Shown: piece by piece, positions 12,615-23,645 of the stretch | Position numbering within the stretch: position 1 is the first letter of the stretch | How the letters are laid out: every line of letters starts with the position of its first letter | DNA from: Paragonimus skrjabini miyazakii | Lineage: Eukaryota; Platyhelminthes; Trematoda; Plagiorchiida; Troglotrematidae | Assembly (NCBI GenBank): GCA_014338405.1 | Contig: JTDE01000142.1 | Location: 68,072-132,071 of the forward strand | DNA length: 64,000 nucleotides | Reading direction: 5' to 3' | Program-made: the position numbers and the translations under genes | Notes under the pieces: generated by a model | The model's database searches: none | The model's input: only the letters and a program-made list of their open reading frames with translations | What the model was told of the DNA's origin: nothing

Positions 12615-13400
12615 GCTGTTTGCATGTACAGTCACCTTTTACAAACGTTCCTCTACCAGAGACGATGGGTTTATTTATACGTTTGCTTCATCTCACAATA
12701 CACTTTTACCCCTACCAGTATATTAGCTGAAGCATATAATTTAACTGTACACTCATAACAAGATTCTATTCTCAAGACAATGCTTACCGACGGCGTTTCA
12801 ATGGGCTTACCACTGATGCCAATTCTGATTGACATTTTCATGATTATGGTGGGACGGAAACGTGCGGATTTTTCAGCCACCGTTGATTTCAAAAAAATGA
12901 TACATTGACGGTATTTTATTGATCGTCTCCGAAACTGATCAGATCAATCAGGCTGTTGACAGTTTACACAGATTACACAAAAACCTCAACGTGACCTGCA
13001 TGACGGAACTAAATGATTAACTGACGTCCCTTGATGTACTACCAATGCGTTCCCCGGGTGGTTCAATTAGACATTCTGTCTATCACGAAACGCATTAAAC
13101 AGTACTTAAATTTTTCAAGCCTTCGGTCAACATATAAGAGGGCGCTTGTTGAAACACCGTTTTGCCGGGTCAGACGCATTTGTTCACCTGAAGCTTTGCG
13201 TGAGGCGCCATAAGTTCTGACAAAATCATTACGGTAAAATGGATATCCGTTGAATCCTACCATAGCGGAATATCTTCACCCGCGTTGGACACACCACATC
13301 AAACGGCCTATATTTATTAAGCTGCCATGTAAAATCACTGTGCTCTTCTAGCAGATCAGCCGGAGACTGTTTTACCCACCTATGTTTTTATTCACTTTTG
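12615..13400 (+). pseudogene. Penelope-like element reverse transcriptase fragment
   Basis: Plus-strand segments in several frames line up with PLE RT. Motif A region SPFTNVPLPETMG (about 12,625-12,670); the DGVSMG block, here DGVSMGLPLMPILIDIF (about 12,785-12,840); palm box YIDG at 12,901-12,912; a helix SETDQINQAVDSLHRLHKNL; then QYLNFSS, YKRALVET and RRICSPEALRE (to about 13,205); and a trailing NGYPLN and FIKLPCK. The last Asp of the palm box is Gly, which would abolish metal binding, and there are frameshifts and stops. The GIY-YIG endonuclease part is not visible downstream. Confidence 0.85.
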
Positions 13401-15654
13401 TTTTCTGACCATACTACTCATACATGTTAAGTAGATGAAAACTTATAAAACATCCATTTTCTGAGGTCTGAGGCTTGCTTCGCTCAACCGAGTATACCCA
13501 GTCGTATTTCTCGAGGTAGTTGAACGTCGTTCTGTCACCGCATACACTATGGACACTTTCAATATGTGATCGATTTTGGTATATATAGGAAAGAACCATA
13601 TCAACAGAAAAAAGTAACCTCTGAAACCTTGGTGCACGTTAACCCATGTTGTAAATGTCTGAATTACCATTCTGACACATACACTAATACTATATTTTAG
13701 TCTCAGCCGTGCGTGACCAAGCCAGGTTGAAAACTCCGTCGGCTATCGGGCCATCTTAAACAACTGTTTGTATATTGCACAGTGCTGCTCTCCTATTTCA
13801 GTCGCCTTCCCACTGTATCCTCCAAGATGAAACATTTTCATCATTTTTACTCGCCAGATGGGGGTTCTATAGCCACCATTATCATTCGCTAAGTCGTAGA
13901 AATAAAAATGTTATCCATACTATTTTGCTCCTCTATTTTCCTGCAGTAACAAACTATCTGAATTTATTGTTGAGTATCTTGTTTAATTAACACCATGGAG
14001 CAATATTGAATAATGGTAGTAAATTAGCTCAATGTAATACAGAACGTGAAGAAAAGTTTATCACAGTTCCGTGAAATAACAGAAAGCAACTGTTCCTATT
14101 ATTTTATATAGGTTTACTTTTGTCCTTTTTCCTAGGAAATGGTTCTATTTTATTCTTATACAACATAAGACATGAAACAAAGCATATAATTCTCTAAAAG
14201 AGATGGTTATTTATACTCGGATTAGAATGCAACAAGGACCTCATGAGCATTCAGCATTAGTTTCAAAGAATTGGCTTCAATTTGCACTTTAGTGTTTACA
14301 TTGTGATGTTCAATCAATTTTTTTGGAAAAACGAGATGTGTGTCATTAAAACTGCAAAGATCGTTAGAAATCTTAAAGTACTCTTCCGAGATTCATGTGT
14401 CAATTAATTTCTGCCGCTGGATACAAATTTCATACCACGGAAAATCACTTTCAACTCATACGGAAACAGAGTGTAAACATACAAGTTGACTCGAGGTAGG
14501 TTGTTCAACTCTTTGGTGTTACGTTGTCATCTGTCTGGAAGTCTGAAGTCTCACAGTAGAATACAGTTGCCAGAACGTTTGAAGCCGTGAGTCAAAAGGC
14601 CAAGTTTGAATGAAAAACGAGTAATTGGTTTAAAAAATCTTAGCGAAAAAATGACAAAAGAAAAGCTTCGCCTAGTAGTAACTGATTGTTAATCGATGAA
14701 ACTCTCAGGCAAGGTTATCAGTTATTTTTAATTTTAGATGACTGCCAGTAGAGGTTGAAGTCGAGAGAGCATCGTTTTCCGATCGTAACTCATGTAACAC
14801 ATGCAGTAAAACTTGTTCCGTTACGTAATACCGACTTAGAACAAAAATGATTGTGCGCATATACTCGAAGGATATGATCATCCAGACTAGTTTTGCGACA
14901 ACAGACTTAGCGAACGGAGAATTAGTCATAACTTGTTCGTAGTGGTACGGATAGATACGACGGTCAGCATCATCGACAAGAATTAGTTTTGGTTGAGTAG
15001 CGTACTGGACAAATTCAAAGATACCTATTTGAGGCAGTTACGCCCATTTTATCGGCGTACTGGTATGTTGACCCCTGGTTCACTTTTATGTACTCAATGG
15101 AACCGAGTACCATTATGAACTATTACTACATTCAGTTTCGAAGCTAAATCCCTTACCCCAATGTTAGTGCATTATTTTCTTAATCCAAGACATGTTTCTT
15201 GAACGAAATGTTCTATCAAATGCCTGAGCACATTGTCTCCTGATGAACATTTGCGACCAGTGTATGTTGGATCTCCCAGTAACTTTTGCAGATATATTCC
15301 ATACATTGCTTTCTGTAATGTAGAACAGTACTTCCAAGTAGTACGGGGTCTGTGATCTCCAGATTGTGAGGCACAACCGCAGTTGATGCTGGTGTCTAGG
15401 ATAGAATTTGAATAGTATACCACCGCCTCCGAAATATTGATTTGTTTCACTACCGGGTGTCCACTGATTAGTACCTTTTCAACAGTCTTTGTGGCTCTCA
15501 ATATGACCAAGTTTTTCTATCGTAGAATCGAGACTACGGTAGAGAGTGCAAATTCGAGCATTAGTGACTCAGTTTCGTTGTTTCGTGAAACTTGCATATA
15601 TCTATACATCTTATTGTATTACTAATAAGTAGTTTGGCAGATTTATGGTTTCAG
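13401..15654. other. No gene recognised
   Basis: A minus-strand frame at 15,172-15,510 contains MYGIYLQ, then TYTGRK, then RHLIEHF, a spacing faintly like a GIY-YIG nuclease, but the usual surrounding residues are absent. The stretch 13,800-14,700 is AT-rich with no signal. Confidence 0.35.
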
Positions 15655-15790
15655 ATGCTACCCAATATTGAAAAGTCAGGGCTTCGGCTGAATTCGAGCC
15701 GACGTCAGAAACACCATGCCTCAACGCGGCAAGCGCTGTACTAGCTAAGCTAAGAAGCTACCCCGGAACCGGTCGCACTTCTTGGCAAAA
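15655..15790 (-). repeat. tRNA-derived SINE, second family (copy 1)
   Basis: On the minus strand TAGCTTAGCTAGTACAGCGC matches a pol III A box and CGGCTCGAATTCAGCCG a B box/T-arm. The segments before and after are shared with the copies at 18,620-18,785 and 34,140-34,345 (for example GTTTCTGACGTC and GAATTCAGCCGAAG). The anticodon arm does not have a normal seven-base loop, so it is a SINE head rather than a working tRNA gene. Confidence 0.65.
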
Positions 15791-16639
15791 CGGAATACTG
15801 TTATGACTGACTTCAAATAGCTCAGTGTTAGAAATGTCACTCTTGGATACTCGCAGCAGCTTAATACCCTACCTAAAAGTGCCAGTATTTTGCATCACAG
15901 TTTGTACAATACAGTAACATAAAGATTTACATGTTGTAAACACGGTGCTTTGAAAAGTGTCAGATTAATAATACGCATACCGCATGTGGTTGTTAAGGCT
16001 TGAACATGTGTTCTGTCGAAAATACGTTGCATTCGTAAAAAGGTATTTAAAATCGTCTGATTACGACAGTAAGTTTTTAATGGCAGAAGTGTTCATCTGA
16101 CTCTGAAGTTGTTATTCACTTCCATGGCACATAACACCTCGAATCACTGCGGTTTTGCTGATGTCGCCTTAGATCTTTAAGGCTGTCGGCTACAACAAGC
16201 AGAAACACAGACCACATGCTTTTTGTTGAAATATGTGTGAGAATTGAGGACTCATAATCTAAATACAGCTTGTAAATTAACGCTAATTTAGTTTATTAGT
16301 GATATTTCACTTATGACCAGTTTCGTCAGAAGAGCCGTCAGTTTTTAGTACGATAAAATCTCTGCATCAGCAGTGAAAAGTTATCAACTAATCAAAACAC
16401 CGAATGTCTACAAGTTGTTCTGAAATTAAGAACATGGCTTTCCTTGTTACAGTAGTTCCACATTTCTGTATGGATTCTACCATTTACTTTCCGGTTTATG
16501 ACAAGTTAAATAACAAACTGTGAAATGATGCACACGTGAGTATTGAACTGCTTGAGTGGCGTTACCAAGTGTTTGTGGAATAGATACCTCTGAATGCCGA
16601 CAGAAAACTAACAGAATCATAGATATAAGTTTAATATCA

Positions 16640-16767
16640 CTCACAGCTGATCATAGCTGTCGCGTTCCCATATGCTTTCTGGTCATCCCCTTTTGAAATG
16701 AAGCACCAGACTCAAGTTCTGTTCTCGTTAGGGCAAGTCGGCAGTCCATACCCTTAACATTGCCGGT
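16640..16767 (-). repeat. tRNA-derived hammerhead SINE, copy c (5'-truncated, degenerate)
   Basis: The minus strand begins just after the B box and keeps the body: a ribozyme region CTGCCGACTTGCCCTAACG, then AGAAC, then TTGAGTC with the GTC triplet intact; then GGTGCTTC, and the 3' part GGGAACGCGACAGCTATGAT. The CUGANGA core is lost. It abuts copy d head to head near 16,766. Confidence 0.7.
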
Positions 16768-16985
16768 CGTGCCTAATGTGAGTTCAGTGGCAAAGTGGTC
16801 AAGGTGATAACCTTATTAAAATGTGACCGGGGTTCAAATGCCAACCATGACAAGGATATGCACCATTGAACCTCCATCCCAGTGCTTCTTTTTGAAAGGA
16901 GCTGACAGGAAATATATGGGAATTCGAACTTGCAGTCAGCTGTGAGTGATTATTGGATCGTCGCTTTGGTTGCGCATTCAGTCGC
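16763..16985 (+). repeat. tRNA-derived hammerhead SINE, copy d (ribozyme core deleted)
   Basis: The 5' leader GGTCGTGCCTAATGTGAG is followed by the A-box region GTGGCAAAGTGGT and a strong B box GGGGTTCAAATGCC. The body then jumps from GATATGCACCATTGA almost directly to CAGTGCTTC, so the hammerhead catalytic segment is missing. The downstream hairpin region CTTTTTGAAAGGAGC and the 3' end CAGTCAGCTGTGAGTGAT follow as in copies c and h. Confidence 0.75.
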
Positions 16986-18619
16986 TTGATCCAAAACCAA
17001 GAAATGAGGAGATGCATCGACATCATTTACTGGAAGAGAGAGACAAAATTAGGTCACAGAAGCTCCAAATTTATAGGACAAAACGATTAACATAGATGGG
17101 CGACAGAGATAAAGCGAATCAAATGAAACAGTCATATATGGCAGTCAGGGTGTCGGAGCAAATCACGTTACTGGGGACGTCGGAAGACAACCCGAGAAAA
17201 AAACAGTCCAGATAGCACACAGGCATTCGATCGCACACCATACCACCACCCACGACCACGCCGTCCGAGCTGGGTTGGCCGGTCAATGTGGCGTGATGCG
17301 TTCTGGCTGTCTCGTTAGGAGATGCACCTCCTAATAGTGGTATTTTCGTCAATTCAACCGAACTACTCCATTTCTCATCACCTAACATAAGGCTAAATTT
17401 ATTTCAAAATAATATAGTCAGAAAGCGCGGTATGACTACACTGCCTTCGCAGAAACTCATAGATATGTGTCAATCTTAGCCTACATTCATCTGAGTCCGG
17501 ACATTTTGCACTATATCGGTTTAGCTGTGTGAAACAAACCATCGACTAGTTTCTCTTGTGAAAATGCATTTATACTGAACAAAACAGAAAAACCAAATGC
17601 GTGTATATAAACTGTCTGGTGACACCATGCATAATCACCAACTGAATGCATAAATCAAACAGAATCAAAGTTTATGACGTATTTTATGAATTTTCTGAGC
17701 GACCGGTAAATCACCTTTCAGGTTACTGAGGCTTTATCTGACGGACGTCCCAGTCCCCATATGTATGGAAAAATAGTTTGTGTCGACGCTACGGTTGCTC
17801 TGACAATAACTATTGACATATTTTTCGTTACTATGTTCGACTGTCAACTGGTCTAATTTATAAATTCTACTCTGTCGCGCTGTTTAAAACCACCTGTATA
17901 TGTGTGATCATAATATACGGGAGGTTATTCCGGCGAATATTATATATTTACTACTCGTTGTTTTGTCGTTCTCAGTAATGGAATCAACCAGAAAAAATAA
18001 CTATTGCTTGGGTGATACTCACAAAATTCTTGTTTTTATACATGAAGCGTTGTGACGTAATCAGTCACTTCAGATTGCTTGATTATCCATAGAGAATAGT
18101 TTAAGGTTTTCTAATGTTTTTCTCGGTGTTATTCATTTGGATTGATTTCTGATGATGTGCAAGTTTCATGTGATAATTTTGGTTCCAATGAACCATTTTC
18201 GAAACGTGGTTCCCGCCAGTGGCGTCAGCGGCATTTGTTGATTTCATTGAAGTAAAAGTATTTTAAAATTGTCAGCTGTTACGCAGCATGCTATCGTGTG
18301 ATTAATGTAATGTTGACTTTCTCTTGTGTTGGTCGTGTTACTGTGTTACTTAACCTTTGGTCTCTCGTCGTTGATTTTTATCGCCATTTCATATTTGTGC
18401 TTTGATATTTATACTCAAAAGAACCGCTGTTTCACTTGCACCTGTTTTCTGTTACTCCTAGGTGTTGGTAATCCGACAATACCGCTTGTAAGAATCTACA
18501 TAGCGACTATTTTTACGACATATTTTCACAAAAAATAGTAGCTATCAAAACACCAGTTATATTTGCGTCTCATTCAGATGTTGGTAGTTATCGGTAACCG
18601 TGCAACTTATCTGCACCTA
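16986..18619. other. No gene recognised
   Basis: A hydrophobic plus-strand frame at 18,326-18,538 is explained by T-rich sequence. No motifs or convincing splice pairs were found. Confidence 0.4.
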
Positions 18620-18785
18620 ACTTTAACTAAGGCTATTGGGTCTTCAGAAAAGACTCAATTGTGAAAAATCAAGACTTCGATTAAATTCGAAGCAGTAACA
18701 GAAACAGTATTCCGAAATGCAATTAGCCCTCTATCAGCTGAACTACGAAAACAAGCCAGGAGCTTGGAAATTCCATTACCTCGTG
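18620..18785 (-). repeat. tRNA-derived SINE, second family (copy 2)
   Basis: The minus strand reads GTAGTTCAGCTGATAGAGGG (A box), then GCTTCGAATTTAATCGAAG (B-box region), then a tail containing CAATTGAGTCTTTTCTGAAG. The tail and the leader GGAATTTCCAAGC match the copy at 34 kb. Confidence 0.7.
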
Positions 18786-19329
18786 ATAACTCGCGGGTTC
18801 AGCATTTTGTATTTTTAAAACTGGATGTTATAACAATAAGCAAGAACATGTACGCTATGCACAGATTTTAGTTTCAGCTCTGTATAACAGAGTCTTGAGA
18901 GAAAACATTAATTTAGACGGCCGCTAGAACAGAGACACTGGAGGCAACCAAACGTTTCCGTAAGCCAGTACGTACAAAATTGTGAAAGTGAGGCAGAAGT
19001 CAAGTTACGTAATACACTGGCTAGAATGTATTATACCAGTAGTTTGAATAGGAATGAAAATATTTGATTGCCTTTATGAATTAAGCGCCGTGCAATGAAT
19101 AATGAAAAGATTACGTGATAGTGGATTCCACAGAGGTTAGTGTAATCTTTATTTATTGGTCCGAAGATCTATTTACCCTACTGAGATGGAAGGTGGATTT
19201 TCCACATTATTATTACCCGTTTCACACCCCGTCAGTGTAGATGAGTACGATCCTGCTCGAATTGCTGGTTTCCACTAACTACGGCTACGTGCGTACTATC
19301 GTGTTTGTAACACTTCTGGATGCTCACAC

Positions 19330-19470
19330 TGAAACCGACACTCCACGACCGGCTATGTCCTTGGTTGGATCCCTCAGGTGGCGATAGTTTGAATGGGGAT
19401 CGAACCGACAACCTTTCACGTCACGCGTCCAAGCTCCTATCCGTCCAATCACCATCGCCTGTGAAGAAGA
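19330..19470 (-). repeat. tRNA-like SINE fragment, third type
   Basis: The minus strand reads GATGGTGATTGGACGGATAGGAGC (A-box-like) and, about 30 nt on, GTCGGTTCGATCCCC (an intact B box), followed by GCCACCTGAGGGATCC. The arms do not fold into a standard tRNA, so it is called a SINE head. No other copy was seen here. Confidence 0.5.
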
Positions 19471-21354
19471 ATATTTTCTATTATCTACAAGGAACATAAG
19501 AGACAATGGAGAGTTATTGTCCGAAAGGGTTAAAATGTCGTCACAACCGTAAAAAGCACAACTTGTCGTGCGTATTGACAAACGTTGATTACATTTAGAT
19601 TCTCTGGAATTAGATCCATTTAATTTCTCTAAACAGCCTGCGGCTTAATAATAGGCAATTTTCTCCACACATCTATGATGAAAGGCAAACTTCGCTCAGT
19701 CATCTGAGGGCGTCAGGGAAGTTGCATTAACGCTTCAACTGAGAACTGACTTTCTAGTTGAGAGCTATGAGTTATCTAAAATAGCACCTTCTGTTGGCAA
19801 GCGTAACGAACGTCTGGAAGTATAGCTTATAAATGCACAACACTCATGCAGATTTCACCATAGACTCCACAAATATTTGTGTTTGGTGATATTTATTTCT
19901 GACGCTTACACTTCGCATCTACGAAACCAGTGAACTCCGTGTTCCGGTATGGCGACAAAAATGGAGTAAGTGGGGTTTTTTCAGAAAACCCCAGACTACT
20001 TGTTTAGATATTCAGCGTATGCGTGCTTTTTAAATATCATACCGATTTCTGTTAATTTGCACGTTCCAACTGCACCGATGGTAATAATTTTCGGCTGAGA
20101 AGGAGACTCTATGGTATGCCCAAACCGGCCTAATTAGCTGTCTGCAGAACTCATCTTTCCCTCAATAACTGTAATAACAATCAACTATTTCAGTGTGCAA
20201 CCACAGTACTCTACTATGACAGGAAATGAGATTAAATATTGGTTGCTGTTGTTTACATATCTCGTAATCTAGTTTGCTTCAAGTTTAATGTAGATCTTCG
20301 AGGGTGAAAGATCCAACACGTTTTTATTCTGTCGGAATGAGTCACATATTCCGAGCATGACGTACAGAATTAGTCCAGTTTGCGCTTGAACTTTGGTAAA
20401 TGATTCAGTAACAATATGCTGCGGTAGAGGATAACTTGGACCCCAAATGTCTTTCGTTGACACGTCAAGCGCCTCACCTTATGTTGTTGCTTTAGTGAGT
20501 TACACCTGGGATGTGGGTTGGTGTTCAGAAAAAGTGGTGCTCACAACGTTTGATGTGATTGGTGGAGGATCCTATGTAAAGAAGGATAATTCATTTTTGA
20601 TAAGTCGATAATACCCGGAGAATTGTATCATTATGGGGACTTACGTGACTAATTAACATTTTTGTCCCTGTTTGCTCCCTTGTTCTGGAAGTGATCGCAT
20701 TCCATCTTAGAGGTTGGTGATAAACTGATATTATCGAACATCGTTCATATTAAAACATCATAAACATTTTGGTATGTAAGCAACTGTAGAAGTTAACTTC
20801 TTGATCTTACGGGTACAGATCTGAACTGGTCTGAGATCAGCTGAGACGATCAGTCAGATCGTCCCCTACACGTTTTGCTATTGATCGTTTCGTTTCCAGG
20901 ATGGTGTTTGGCGCATTTCCGGGAACAAAAAGTTGTCAGCCATCTTTTTTAAGGTATGACCTGATTCAGCTGTTTTCAAGCAGCCATTATTAATTACCCT
21001 TAATAACGAAATCTACTAACTTTATTACACGTTTCTCGCTCGCTACACAGTGACCTCCTTTTCTAATAACAATGGCGATATGCCCGTTTATCGTTATAGA
21101 AACTTCGCCTGTTGTAAGTGAATTCGTCTGAATTGTTCATGGGATATGCATTATTTTCTCAGTGACCCATATGAGGCGCTATTTATACTTTTAGGTTAGT
21201 GCAAAAATCTTTGTTTCAACAACTTCCGTACAAAAATCACACAGGATTATATAGTTTTGTTTCACACAGAAACTGGGATACATTCTTTTAAAAAGTCTAT
21301 TTACACCATAGATCGATGTTGATGTACTTGAGTAGTGACTGTATTGTTACTTAC
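19471..21354. other. No gene recognised
   Basis: Only short frames without motifs. A small inverted repeat (GACGATC, AGTCA, GATCGTC) lies near 20,855-20,873. Confidence 0.4.
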
Positions 21355-21430
21355 TTGATGAGTCGGCAGGTCCAATTTGTTTACAAACCTCCTGCTTTGC
21401 TCCTCCTTCGTCTCCATCTAGTCGTTCACA
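21355..21430 (-). CDS. Candidate internal exon (76 nt), unidentified gene
   Basis: On the minus strand TTAATCAG precedes 21,430 and a consensus donor (CAA then gtaagtaac) follows 21,355. One frame is open throughout and hydrophilic (CERLDGDEGGAKQEVCKQIG, then PADSS). The acceptor has only a modest pyrimidine tract. No partner exon was found nearby in matching phase, so this stays tentative; the function is unknown. Confidence 0.3.
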
Positions 21431-22166
21431 CTGATTAACCTAGTTTACTTCATCGATTTTCAGCAAAACACATCGAAACTGTGATCTTTGTCAACGTAAA
21501 GTGGCTATGATAAGAAGTTGACTTCTGAGAGGAATTATTTAACTAATATATTGTTCACTAGCACTGACCTTGTTGTGGCTGAGACCAATATCAAGTAAGG
21601 TAATCACTTGACTTCTCATAACGTCACCATAGTAGTCATCCAAGTCTTTGTTAGTAACGTAACTTTTGACATTAAATCATTCGAAACACCGAGGCTTGTA
21701 TTCATCCCAGTTTTTTTGAAAAAATTGTTTGTTCATCTCAGATTTGCTGCAGTAGTAACTCACACTGACATCCTGTTTAAGTTTATGTAGTGATTGAACT
21801 CGACGCGGTAAAAATAGATGAAAGCCGTGAATAGATGGAGCTGTGAATACAACTACAATTTAATTGTATTTAGGGTTGCAAGCATCTTTATGGGCAACAC
21901 AGGTAGAACATTTGGTTAAAGAATGTGAGACAAATAGGTGCCAATTACTTCACCTACTCCTGGTGCTTGAGTTGCGTAGGACCTGTCTGTTTGACAGCTG
22001 TCGGACCGATAGCAGCAAAGTGATCTGGACACTCCTGATTGACTGTAATGGTTACGTTCTAGGCGATGAACACGTAGTTATAATGCATTGTCGTCCGCGA
22101 ACTTCTGGCTCACAACTCGCGATTACCCCAACTTGACTTTCCAAACAAAATAGTGGATCACCTCAG

Positions 22167-22342
22167 ATAAAACGAAAAAGCACCGTCCGTCAACTACGCG
22201 AACTCGAGGACCATACAGAAATGGGCATATGGATCTGACTGCAGTAGATTGTGACGAGTCGACGCTAGTTAGACAAGACGTGTGTGATTGTATTACGAGG
22301 GACGTGGCTACTTCAAGGCGATACAACACGTATCGGGAGGAT
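22167..22342 (+). other. Exon-like open frame or retroelement gag piece
   Basis: A plus-strand frame is open from about 22,155 to 22,378 and hydrophilic (DCDESTLVRQDVCDCITRDV, then ATSRRYNTYRED). CACCTCAG would serve as acceptor before 22,167 and GGAT followed by gtaagtat as donor after 22,342. A probable gypsy gag/protease relic begins about 600 bases downstream on the same strand, so this could equally be part of it. No motif decides. Confidence 0.25.
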
Positions 22343-22939
22343 GTAAGTATAGTTAGAAACCCTACGGGAATAATCTGGTGATGAAGCCAAGCGTGACGGT
22401 ATAACGAAGCAAATTGCATCGGACTAGTCCTTTTTGTGATGTGTCTGTACTTATATATTGTGCTTGAGTCAGCTAACTAACAGGTGAATTTTCGTTCAAC
22501 GGAATGTTTGTCGCTGTCATACTGATTCGGGTTGAGTCACTATCGTTTTAGTTGGGCAAGAGGTGTAACTAGGAAAAAGTTGAGTCTCTTCTGTGTAGAC
22601 AAGTAAGTAGATAGGACAACATTCTGGAAAGATAAAGCATTTATTGTGGAGATCAGGTTACCCACACTTCTTTCAAAAAGAGCTGAGCTGTGGCGATTGG
22701 AATAAGCAAGAAGAATATCAACCGTAGAGCACCGTATGACATTGAACAGCAAGCAGGTTGTATGCCCATCCAATCAGCATAGCAAGGACAAACAGCACCA
22801 GAGTTATCATCTGGAAATATCCCATTGTAGACGACTAGTAAGGACACTTGAAATTGGCAGGAATGTCCTGGATGTGGCCATGAAAGTTTGATACAGACTT
22901 GAAGCTATTGAACAGAAGTTGAATAGCAGTGCCTAGAAG

Positions 22940-23645
22940 GGTGAAACAACCATCACAATTCAGATATGCAAACCGAAGAGCGAAGAAAGTGCGAGCGCGT
23001 GTTCCAATGGTCAACCAGTTCCTGATGAAAACATTTTATCCACGCTGAAGATAGGACAGTGCGTATCAAATTGCTGGCAGTGGTTAAAGTGTTCATTTTG
23101 GAAACAAGATAGGTGTGAAACTGATTGGGCAACCCTCTATCCGAGGAAATATGTTCATTGAGGTTCACTGATGTTCCTACCAAAGTGTCCTTTCATGTGC
23201 TTCAAGTGTATTGGTAGCACTTTGTGTAAACCCGGGAAGAACCTTTTTAATAAATTTAGGCGTGCTAGACACTTAGTTTCAGGTTACCGGATCGACCAGG
23301 AGCCAATCCGAAGACAGAATCTTAATAAGAACACATCTTGGGTTGGAACTCATTGAGGTTATTTAGGAGACCACGGTTCTTTCCCTCCAGATTTGGGAAA
23401 TGCTTGAGAAATGCACCTCCTTTTTGCTTTGGTGATACACCGGCTGAACAGATGTGTTTTGGGTTTTCCCTATTCGCTGCTTGGCGGAGTAGGATCTTGT
23501 CTTTGAAAAAGCATGTCATTAAGCGACGGCTAGTCACGTGTATGGAAACGACTGAGAAGCGTGCTTGCTCAATAGTGACTGCAAATATTGTGGTAGATAT
23601 ACGTTTATGGATGCAGCAGACAGCGGCCAGCAGTTTATCACTGTG
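22940..23645 (+). pseudogene. Probable Ty3/gypsy gag zinc-knuckle and protease relic
   Basis: The plus strand at 22,975-23,130 reads RRAKKVRARVPMVNQF, then YPR and a decayed pattern HFGNKIGVKL where gypsy gag proteins carry a CCHC zinc knuckle. About 400 bases on, CMETTEKRACSIVTANI (near 23,535-23,590) lines up with the aspartic-protease entry normally reading as DTGAACSIV, but the catalytic DTG is gone. Order and spacing fit gag then protease. The identity is inferred from weak matches and stops interrupt every frame. Confidence 0.4.

Noticed and set aside
15172..15510. Minus-strand frame with GIY, YTGR and RHLIEH spacing, possibly a GIY-YIG nuclease
   Set aside because: The CxCG context and the downstream HLVDTGH block seen in the real PLE nucleases are missing; three short matches are not enough.
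15655..15790. A working tRNA gene on the minus strand
   Set aside because: A and B boxes are present, but the anticodon and acceptor stems do not fold normally, and related copies share non-tRNA flanks, so it is a SINE head.
18326..18538. Hydrophobic frame that could be a membrane protein
   Set aside because: T-rich sequence produces Leu, Phe and Ile in any frame; no start context or partner exon.
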